Below, piece by piece: positions 57,793 through 64,000 of a DNA stretch of 64,000 nucleotides. The position numbers were made by a program, and so were the translations under genes. Source of the stretch: Streptomyces sp. 1331.2 (lineage in GTDB: Bacteria > Actinomycetota > Actinomycetes > Streptomycetales > Streptomycetaceae); assembly GCF_900199205.1 (NCBI RefSeq), contig NZ_OBMJ01000001.1, forward strand, positions 4,467,001 to 4,531,000, written 5' to 3'. How positions within the stretch are numbered: position 1 is the first letter of the stretch; the number at the start of each line of letters is the position of its first letter. The notes under the pieces were generated by a model. It ran no database searches, was not told where the DNA came from, and saw only the letters and a list, made by a program, of their open reading frames with translations.

Positions 57793-59013
57793 TCAGCCGG
57801 CGGAGCGCCGCCGCCGCAGGACCAGCGCGCCGTACCCGGCGCCGGCCCCGGCCAGGACGACCGCCGCCCAGCCGACCGGGCCGAGCCCGTCGTCCCCGGC
57901 GGGGTCGGGCGCCGCGGCGGCCCGCGTCGGGGTCGCGGAGGGGTGCGGCGGCGGAGCGGGCACGCCGTCGGTGCCGCCGGCCTGGCCGGTCGGCTGCGCG
58001 CCGCCCGCCGGCACCTCGTCCACCAGCCTCCCGACCGGCTGCACCTTGCCGGCCGCGGCGAAGCCCCAGTCCAGCAGCTCGGCCGTCTCGTCGTACACCT
58101 TCTGGTAGCTCGCCGGGTGCATCACCGTCACCAGCAGGGTGCGGCCGTCGCGTTCGGCGGCGCCGACGAAGGTCGAGCCGGCGTTGGTGGTGGTGCCGTT
58201 CTTCACGCCGATCAGGCCGGGGTACTTGCCCAGCAGCCGGTCGGTGTTGGCGATCCCGAAGGAGCCGCGCTGACCGGTGTTCTTGTCCACGGCGCCCGGG
58301 AACATCGCGTCCCGGGTGGCGCAGTACGCCCGGAAGTCCGCGTTGCGCAGGCCGGCCCGGGCGAACAGCGACAGGTCGTAGGCCGAGGAGACCTGGCCGT
58401 CCATGTCGTAGCCGTCCGGGGAGATCACCTTGGTGTCCTTCGCCTGCAGCGCCTCGGCGCGCGCCTGCATCTCGGCCACGGTCTGCGGGATGCCGCCGTT
58501 CATGTGCGACAGGACGTGCACGGCGTCGTTGCCCGAGCTCAGGAAGACCCCGCGCCACAGGTCCTCGACCCGGTACTCCAGGTCCTCCTTGATCCCGACC
58601 AGGCTGCTGCCGGGGCCGATCCCCAGGATCTCCTCGTCGGCGACCTTGTGCACCGCGTTGCGGTCGAACTTGGGCAGCACGGTGTCCGCGAAGAGGATCT
58701 TCAAGGTGCTGGCCGGCGGCAGCCTGAGGTGCGGGTTGTAGGCCGCCAGCACCTCCCCTGACGTGGCGTCGGAGACTATCCAGGACTGCCCGGTGAGGCC
58801 GGTCGGCAGTGGCGGGGTGCCCGCCAGCGGGGAGACCTGGACCCCGGGGAGCCCCAGCCGCTCGCCGCCGACCGCGACCGACGGGGGCGGCTGCTGCGGG
58901 GCCGCGACCGTGGCCGGGCCGACGAGCAGGACCGGGAGCGCCGCGGTGACCGCGGCGCACATGCGTGCGAACGTGTGACGGGGTGTGGGCACCAGCAGAC
59001 CGTACCCATTCAC
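57793..59013 (-). CDS. D-alanyl-D-alanine carboxypeptidase (class C PBP type), 406 aa
   Basis: Exported through an N-terminal signal (about 15-38, basic then MCAAVTAALPVLLVGPATVAA). Catalytic motifs: S102-T-L-K105 (PASTLKIL), SGN at 160-162, and K271-N-G273 in place of the usual K-T-G. A C-terminal TM anchor with basic tail (about 381-406, GWAAVVLAGAGAGYG) keeps it at the membrane face. It would trim terminal D-Ala from stem peptides and control cross-linking. GTG 59013 is listed; GTG 58992 with TACGGT 6 nt upstream is an equally plausible leaderless start. Confidence 0.92.
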   Translation of the reverse strand: MNGYGLLVPTPRHTFARMCAAVTAALPVLLVGPATVAAPQQPPPSVAVGGERLGLPGVQVSPLAGTPPLPTGLTGQSWIVSDATSGEVLAAYNPHLRLPPASTLKILFADTVLPKFDRNAVHKVADEEILGIGPGSSLVGIKEDLEYRVEDLWRGVFLSSGNDAVHVLSHMNGGIPQTVAEMQARAEALQAKDTKVISPDGYDMDGQVSSAYDLSLFARAGLRNADFRAYCATRDAMFPGAVDKNTGQRGSFGIANTDRLLGKYPGLIGVKNGTTTNAGSTFVGAAERDGRTLLVTVMHPASYQKVYDETAELLDWGFAAAGKVQPVGRLVDEVPAGGAQPTGQAGGTDGVPAPPPHPSATPTRAAAAPDPAGDDGLGPVGWAAVVLAGAGAGYGALVLRRRRSAG

Positions 59014-59133
59014 GCCCGCCGGCGTCCGCCACTCCGGGCCCGTCCTCCGCAGGAGGGGCCCGCCGTACGCCGATCGGCGGCCCGCGCATACTGGGGATGC
59101 ACACCGTCTTCACACCCCCGCCGAGGACCACTC

Positions 59134-59391
59134 ATGAAGCTCAGCCGCCGCACCTCCTGGTTCCTGACCGCCTTCGGCGTCTGGTCGATCATCATCTGGA
59201 CGACCTTCGTCAAGAACCTCTGGAAGGACTCCGGCGGCCAGGCCTTCACCGACGGCGACCACTCCCGGCCCACCGCCTTCTTCTGGGTCCACCTCCTCCT
59301 CGCCGTCACCTCCTTCGCCCTCGGCATCGCCGTCGGCACCGTCGGCCTGCGCGGCCTGCGCGCCACCCGCCGCACCCCGGCCGCCGACTGA
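59134..59391 (+). CDS. SCO4848-family small membrane protein, 85 aa
   Basis: Two TM helices (about 8-25 and 48-72) with the loop WKDSGGQAFTDGDHSRP. GAGGA precedes ATG 59134. The synteny carboxypeptidase-SCO4848 is as in S. coelicolor (recalled). Function unknown. Confidence 0.85.
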   Translation: MKLSRRTSWFLTAFGVWSIIIWTTFVKNLWKDSGGQAFTDGDHSRPTAFFWVHLLLAVTSFALGIAVGTVGLRGLRATRRTPAAD

Positions 59392-59407
59392 CCGGGCCCG
59401 GAGCACG

Positions 59408-59450
59408 CCGAAGGCCCCCGCCGATCCGGAGATCGGGCGGGGGCCTTCGG
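59408..59450. terminator. Bidirectional hairpin terminator
   Basis: CGAAGGCCCCCGCCGATC pairs with GATCGGGCGGGGGCCTTCG (one bulge). It separates convergent SCO4848 and sdhB. Confidence 0.88.
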
Positions 59451-59465
59451 GGTGTCAGGCGGGGA

Positions 59466-60239
59466 TCAGAAGCGGCGGGTGACCAGGGCCCGCTTCACTT
59501 CCTGGATCGCCTTGGTGACCTCGATGCCGCGCGGGCAGGCCTCGGAGCAGTTGAAGGTGGTGCGGCAGCGCCACACGCCCTCACGGTCGTTGAGGATCTC
59601 CAGGCGCTGCTCGGCACCCTCGTCGCGCGAGTCGAAGATGAAGCGGTGCGCGTTGACGATGGCGGCCGGGCCGAAGTACTGGCCGTCGTTCCAGAACACC
59701 GGGCAGGACGACGTGCACGCGGCGCACAGGATGCACTTGGTGGTGTCGTCGAAGCGCTCGCGGTCCTCGGCGGACTGCAGGCGCTCGCGGGTCGGCTCGT
59801 TCCCCTTGGTGATGAGGAACGGCATGACGTCCTTGTACGCCTGGAAGAACGGGTCCATGTCCACGACCAGGTCCTTGAGGACCGTGAGGCCCTTGATGGC
59901 CTCGATCGTGATCGGCTTCTCCGGGTCGACGTCCTTGATCAGGGTCTTGCACGCCAGCCGGTTGCGGCCGTTGATCCGCATGGCGTCGGAGCCGCAGATG
60001 CCGTGCGCGCAGGAACGGCGGTAGGTGAGGGTGCCGTCCTGCTCCCACTTGATCTTGTTGAGCGCGTCCAGCACGCGCTCCTTCGGGTCCATCGTCAGCT
60101 GGTAGTCGACCCACACCGGGTCCGGGTGCTCCTCCGGGTTGAACCGGCGGATCCGGAAGGTGACGGTGATCAGCTGGGCGGCACCGCTCTCGGCCGCGTC
60201 CAGAGCGGCCGAGTGCTTCTCCACGGTCGGAGTGCTCAT
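59466..60239 (-). CDS. sdhB: Succinate dehydrogenase iron-sulfur subunit
   Basis: Carries electrons from FAD to the quinone site. Cluster ligands: [2Fe-2S] in CAHGICGSD...C (Asp at the third position is normal, as in E. coli), [4Fe-4S] in CILCAACTSSCP, [3Fe-4S] in CRTTFNCSEACPRGI. 257 aa. The ATG shares one base with the sdhA stop (TGATG), so the genes are coupled. Confidence 0.97.
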   Translation of the reverse strand: MSTPTVEKHSAALDAAESGAAQLITVTFRIRRFNPEEHPDPVWVDYQLTMDPKERVLDALNKIKWEQDGTLTYRRSCAHGICGSDAMRINGRNRLACKTLIKDVDPEKPITIEAIKGLTVLKDLVVDMDPFFQAYKDVMPFLITKGNEPTRERLQSAEDRERFDDTTKCILCAACTSSCPVFWNDGQYFGPAAIVNAHRFIFDSRDEGAEQRLEILNDREGVWRCRTTFNCSEACPRGIEVTKAIQEVKRALVTRRF

Positions 60240-61981
60240 CAGTACTTACGCTCCATCGGCTGGTAGCGGGTCGTGACGACCGGCTTGTAGTCGAGGCGGA
60301 TGGAGGTGGTGCCGTCGGCGGCAACCTCCTGGTACGCCATGGTGTGCTGCATGAACTTCACGTCGTCACGGGTCGGGAAGTCCTCGCGGTAGTGGCCGCC
60401 GCGGGACTCCTCGCGGGCCAGCGCGGAGACGGCCAGCACCTCGGCCAGGTCGAGCAGGTTGCCCAGCTCGACGGCCTCCAGCAGGTCCGTGTTGTAGCGG
60501 AAGCCCTTGTCCTGGATGGAGACGTTCTTGTAGCGCGCACGCAGCGCGGCGATGTCCTCGACCGCCTGCTTCAGGGTGGCGCCGGTGCGGTACACCATCG
60601 CGTTGGCGTCCATGGTCTCCTGCAGCTCCTTGCGGATCTGCGCCACGGACTCGGTGCCGGTGGACTCGCGCAGGCCGTCGACCAGGGCCTGGACCTTCTC
60701 GGCCGGGTTCTCGGGCAGGTCGGTGAACTCCACCGTCTGCGCGTAGTCGGCGGCGGCGATGCCGGCCCGCTTGCCGAACACGTTGATGTCCAGCAGCGAG
60801 TTGGTGCCCAGGCGGTTGGCGCCGTGCACGGACACGCAGGCGACCTCGCCGGCCGCGTACAGACCCGGGACGACGTCGGTGTTGTTGCGCAGGACCTCAC
60901 CCTCGACGTTGGTCGGGATGCCGCCCATGGCGTAGTGCGCGGTGGGCTGGATCGGGATCGGGTCCGTGTAGGGCTCGATGCCGAGGTAGGTGCGCGCGAA
61001 CTCGGTGATGTCCGGGAGCTTGGCGTCCAGCTGCTCCGGCGGCAGGTGGGTGAGGTCCAGGTAGACGTGGTCGCCGTCCGGACCGCAGCCGCGGCCTTCG
61101 CGGATCTCGGTGTAGATCGCGCGGGAGCAGACGTCACGGGACGCGAGGTCCTTCATGACGGGGGCGTAGCGCTCCATGAAGCGCTCGCCGTCCTTGTTGC
61201 GCAGGATGCCGCCCTCGCCGCGGGCGCCCTCGGTGAGCAGGATGCCCATGCGCCAGATGCCCGTCGGGTGGAACTGGAAGAACTCCATGTCCTCCAGCGG
61301 CAGGCCGCGGCGGTAGACCAGGGCCTGGCCGTCACCGGTGAGGGTGTGGGCGTTGGAGGAGACCTTGAAGAACTTGCCGGTGCCGCCGGAGGCGAACACG
61401 ACCGACTTGGCCTGGAAGACGTGGATCTCGCCGGTGGCCAGCTCGTAGGCGACGACGCCGGCCGTCTTGCCCTCGTTGAGCAGCAGGTCGAGGACGTAGA
61501 ACTCGTTGAAGAACTCGACGCCGTGCTTGACGCAGTTCTGGAACAGCGTCTGGAGGATCATGTGGCCGGTGCGGTCGGCCGCGTAGCACGAGCGGCGGAC
61601 CGGGGCCTCGCCGTGGTTGCGGGAGTGACCGCCGAAGCGGCGCTGGTCGATCCGGCCCTGCTCGGTGCGGGAGAAGGGAAGGCCCATCTTCTCCAGGTCG
61701 AGGACCGCGTCGATGGCCTCCTTGCACATGATCTCGGCGGCGTCCTGGTCGACCAGGTAGTCACCACCCTTGACCGTGTCGAAGGTGTGCCACTCCCAGT
61801 TGTCCTCCTCGACGTTGGCGAGGGCGGCGCACATGCCGCCCTGCGCCGCGCCGGTGTGGGACCGGGTCGGGTAGAGCTTGGTCAGGACCGCGGTGCGGCT
61901 GCGCTGCGTGGACTCGATGGCCGCACGCATGCCGGCGCCGCCGGCGCCGACGATGACGGTGTCGTACTGGTGAATCTGCAT
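60239..61981 (-). CDS. sdhA: Succinate dehydrogenase flavoprotein subunit
   Basis: Oxidises succinate to fumarate in complex II. FAD motif VGAGGAGMRAAI, covalent-FAD His42 in PTRSHTGAAQGGM, substrate-site segments GGHSRNHGEAP and QPTAHYAMGGIPTN, and the C-terminal region with ESRGGHYREDFP. 580 aa, as usual for actinobacteria. Starts 51 bp after the sdhD stop. Confidence 0.98.
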   Translation of the reverse strand: MQIHQYDTVIVGAGGAGMRAAIESTQRSRTAVLTKLYPTRSHTGAAQGGMCAALANVEEDNWEWHTFDTVKGGDYLVDQDAAEIMCKEAIDAVLDLEKMGLPFSRTEQGRIDQRRFGGHSRNHGEAPVRRSCYAADRTGHMILQTLFQNCVKHGVEFFNEFYVLDLLLNEGKTAGVVAYELATGEIHVFQAKSVVFASGGTGKFFKVSSNAHTLTGDGQALVYRRGLPLEDMEFFQFHPTGIWRMGILLTEGARGEGGILRNKDGERFMERYAPVMKDLASRDVCSRAIYTEIREGRGCGPDGDHVYLDLTHLPPEQLDAKLPDITEFARTYLGIEPYTDPIPIQPTAHYAMGGIPTNVEGEVLRNNTDVVPGLYAAGEVACVSVHGANRLGTNSLLDINVFGKRAGIAAADYAQTVEFTDLPENPAEKVQALVDGLRESTGTESVAQIRKELQETMDANAMVYRTGATLKQAVEDIAALRARYKNVSIQDKGFRYNTDLLEAVELGNLLDLAEVLAVSALAREESRGGHYREDFPTRDDVKFMQHTMAYQEVAADGTTSIRLDYKPVVTTRYQPMERKY

Positions 61982-62032
61982 GGGGGGTTAACTCGCCTCT
62001 GGCCTCTGCCGATGGTCGATGGTGCTCGCGGC

Positions 62033-62524
62033 TCAGATGTTGGGGTCGAAGGTGAAGATCACCAGGGTGCCCAGCAGCACGGTGAAGACCGTGGCGGTAC
62101 CCATGAGCCCCTTGAGCCAGAGCCGGGTCGAGTCCTTCTCGGCGTAGTCGTTGATGACCTGACGCATGCCGTTGGCGCCGTGCAGCATGGCGAGCCAGAG
62201 CATCAGGAGGTCCCAGCCCTGCCAGAACGGCGAGGCCCAACGGCCGGCCACGAAGGCGAAGCCGATCTTGGAGACGCCCCCGTCGAGGATCAGCATGATC
62301 AGCAGGTGGCCGAGGATCAGCACGACCAGGACGACACCGGACAGGCGCATGAAGAGCCAGGCCAGCATCTCGAAGTTGGTGCGGGTGCGACGCGGCGTCT
62401 TCTTGGTCCGCTGGCGGGCCGGCTCGATGACGAAGGCGTCGGCGGGGTTGCCCGTGCCGAGGCCCTTGCCGGTGTGCGCCTGCTTCGAGGGGACGACGAC
62501 GGCGTCGGAGATTTCCGTGGACAT
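62033..62524 (-). CDS. sdhD: Succinate dehydrogenase membrane anchor subunit
   Basis: Three TM helices (about 52-80, 92-118, 135-160). The His in LGHLLIM is a candidate heme ligand and the Asp/Tyr region INDYAEK is near the quinone site of relatives. An N-terminal ~45 residues are cytoplasmic and polar. Eight bp from sdhC. Confidence 0.92.
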   Translation of the reverse strand: MSTEISDAVVVPSKQAHTGKGLGTGNPADAFVIEPARQRTKKTPRRTRTNFEMLAWLFMRLSGVVLVVLILGHLLIMLILDGGVSKIGFAFVAGRWASPFWQGWDLLMLWLAMLHGANGMRQVINDYAEKDSTRLWLKGLMGTATVFTVLLGTLVIFTFDPNI

Positions 62525-62532
62525 GTCTCGGC

Positions 62533-62913
62533 TCACTTCCCGAACCAGGAGATCAGCGTGTGCTGCAGGATCCCGTAGAAGGAGCCGGCCATGAGGACGA
62601 CCCAGACGCCGACGACGGTCCAGAGCATCTGCTTCTGGTACTTCGGGCCCTTGGACCAGAAGTCGACCGCGACGACGCGCAGGCCGTTCAGGGCGTGGAA
62701 CAGGATGGCGGCCACCAGGCCGTACTCCATCAGGTTCACGAGCGGAGTCTTGTACGTCTGGATGACGGTGTCGTAGGACTCCGGGGACACTCGCACCAGG
62801 GCGGTGTCCAGGACGTGGGCGAACAGGAAGAAGAAGATGAGGACGCCGGTGACTCGATGAGCCACCCAGCTCCACATGCCTTCCCGGCCGCGGTACAGCG
62901 TTCCAGCCGGCAC
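62533..62913 (-). CDS. sdhC: Succinate dehydrogenase cytochrome b556 subunit
   Basis: Three TM helices with the family hallmark SWVAHRVTGVLIFFFLFAHV (heme-ligand His) and FHALNGLRVV. 126 aa, the usual actinobacterial length. GTG 62913 is chosen because GGAGGG lies 6 nt upstream. First gene of the sdhCDAB operon; TAGGAT at 62996-63001 could be its -10. Confidence 0.93.
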   Translation of the reverse strand: MPAGTLYRGREGMWSWVAHRVTGVLIFFFLFAHVLDTALVRVSPESYDTVIQTYKTPLVNLMEYGLVAAILFHALNGLRVVAVDFWSKGPKYQKQMLWTVVGVWVVLMAGSFYGILQHTLISWFGK

Positions 62914-62995
62914 GGAAAAACCCTCCGGAAGCGATTGGGGGCTCGGCCGGCTTCGGTGTCGGTCAGCCCGGCCGGGTCGGTCCACCGGCCGCGAG

Positions 62996-63001
62996 CATCC
63001 T
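62996..63001 (-). promoter_or_regulatory. Possible -10 box of the sdhCDAB operon
   Basis: TAGGAT on the minus strand, 83 bp before sdhC; no clear -35. Confidence 0.3.
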
Positions 63002-63164
63002 ATCGACGCCTTCTCGCGTGCCGCCTCCGGGGGCCCCAGGTGTGATCAAACAGGCACTTCTGGCCTAGCAGGGCGGGAACCAAGCCGACTTTCGGCACTC
63101 TCGGTGATCGATCGGATGCGCTACGGTGGCCGCCCCCGACCGCCGACACCCTGCCGAGGCGTCC

Positions 63165-63947
63165 GTGCCACTTCGCCCTGCCCGTCCGTCCGCCGCCGCC
63201 CTGGCCGGTCTGGCCGCTCTGCTGCTCGCGACCGGCTGCACCACGGTCGGCGGCCCCTCCGGGGATGCGGTGGGGCCCGGCCGGGAGCTGACCGCGGCGC
63301 AGCTGCGGGCGGCCGCGGTGGCCGACGCCGACCTGGGCCCGGGGTACACGGTGACGGTGGTGACGCCCGGCCACCGGGACACCGGGGCGGGCTCCGGGCG
63401 GGAGCGGGCGGACCTTCCGGCCTGCCAGCCGCTGCTGGACGTGGTCGCCCCGGTCGCCCCGCCGGGCCCGGCCTCCGCCTCGGCCTCCCCGGCCTCCGGC
63501 CGCCCGTACGCGGAGACCGACCTGAGTGTGGCCCGGGCCGCCGACCCGGCGGGCGGGGTGTACGGCGGGCTGCTCGGCTACCGGGCCGGACGGGCGGCCG
63601 CGGTGCGGGCGGAGCTGGAGGGGCTGTTCGGCCCGTGCGCCTCGTTCACGTCGACGGCCCCGCCGCCGCCGGCCGAGAAGCCGGGGAAGCGGGTGCCGAT
63701 CCGGACCAGGCACCGGCTGAACCGGGTGGACACGCCCACGCCCGGGGGAGCGGACGAGGCGATCGGATTCACCCTCACGAATGAATCGGGTACGGCCGTG
63801 CTCGCCCAGCGCGCGGTGCTGGCCCGGGTCGGTCCGGCGCTCGCGGTGTTCACCACCTTCGGGGGTGCGGCTGCGTCGGCCGCCGCGCCGGACGAGCGGA
63901 TCGTCCGGCAGCAGGTGGCCAAGCTCCGGGCCGCGCAGACAGCGTAG
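63165..63947 (+). CDS. Putative lipoprotein, 260 aa
   Basis: A short basic N-terminus, a hydrophobic core and the lipobox LLATGC with acylated Cys25 mark it as a secreted lipoprotein. The rest is Ala/Pro-rich, with three further Cys-containing or conserved-looking segments (LPACQPLL, LFGPCASF) and a C-terminal mixed region. No known domain. GTG 63165 has GAGG about 5 nt upstream and puts the signal at a normal distance; an upstream GTG would make an over-long tail. Divergent from sdhC. Confidence 0.8.
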   Translation: MPLRPARPSAAALAGLAALLLATGCTTVGGPSGDAVGPGRELTAAQLRAAAVADADLGPGYTVTVVTPGHRDTGAGSGRERADLPACQPLLDVVAPVAPPGPASASASPASGRPYAETDLSVARAADPAGGVYGGLLGYRAGRAAAVRAELEGLFGPCASFTSTAPPPPAEKPGKRVPIRTRHRLNRVDTPTPGGADEAIGFTLTNESGTAVLAQRAVLARVGPALAVFTTFGGAAASAAAPDERIVRQQVAKLRAAQTA

Positions 63948-64000
63948 GGAGAGGCCGTAGAGAAGGGGGCGTGGAAGGGGGCGGGAGGACGGGGCGGCCG

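Noticed and set aside
59618..60050. Asp for Cys at the third [2Fe-2S] ligand of SdhB
   Set aside because: Asp at this position also occurs in E. coli SdhB, so it is not unusual.
60344..62578. Long plus-strand frame antisense to sdhA/sdhD
   Set aside because: Shadow of the sdh operon; no start signal and no motif.

Overview
The window is a high-GC actinobacterial chromosome segment. Codons are strongly G/C-biased in third position, several starts are GTG, and some genes look leaderless. Gene content and order match the conserved core of Streptomycetaceae (Streptomyces or Kitasatospora). From memory, the order follows the S. coelicolor stretch from guaB3 to the sdh operon; I could not check this by alignment. 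I see no tRNA, rRNA, CRISPR array, insertion sequence or prophage.

Layout. 1-13.1 kb: the 3' part of guaB3, a small membrane protein, two receptor Ser/Thr kinases flanking a PH/SHOCT protein and a pseudokinase, an aldehyde dehydrogenase, a cholesterol-oxidase-like GMC flavoprotein and a zinc-ribbon membrane protein. 13-25.2 kb: a 1-kb non-coding stretch, guaA, a DoxX-Rieske fusion, a LiaFSR-like envelope-stress module (PspC/LiaF-like protein, PspC-histidine kinase, LuxR-type regulator), the PcrA helicase, an M23 peptidase and a stand-alone B12-binding mutase subunit. 25.2-33.1 kb: two divergent operons, SWIM/DUF5691 leftwards and MoxR-ATPase/DUF5682/VWA rightwards, the actinobacterial counterpart of the uncharacterised E. 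coli yehLMPQ genes. 33.3-49.2 kb: housekeeping genes (sucCD, purNH, folD, mdh, trpS) with membrane proteins, a LuxR/sigma-like regulator and a 2H phosphoesterase between them. 49.2-56.7 kb: a cell-wall polymer cluster with two very large CDP-glycerol-type glycerophosphotransferases and two GT2 domains; one gene carries a rare TTA codon. 56.7-64 kb: a YihY/BrkB protein, a D-Ala-D-Ala carboxypeptidase, an SCO4848-family protein, sdhCDAB and a lipoprotein.

Function. sucCD, mdh and sdhCDAB give three steps of the TCA cycle. guaB3, guaA, purN, purH and folD serve purine and one-carbon metabolism. The kinases, the LiaFSR-like module, the M23 peptidase, the carboxypeptidase and the glycerophosphotransferases all act at the envelope. 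The yeh-like cluster is the best candidate for an undescribed system: its two arms share a divergent promoter region with a perfect 13-bp inverted repeat. A second recurring pattern is tandem duplication of short DNA units at gene ends, at or across the stop codon, at five places.
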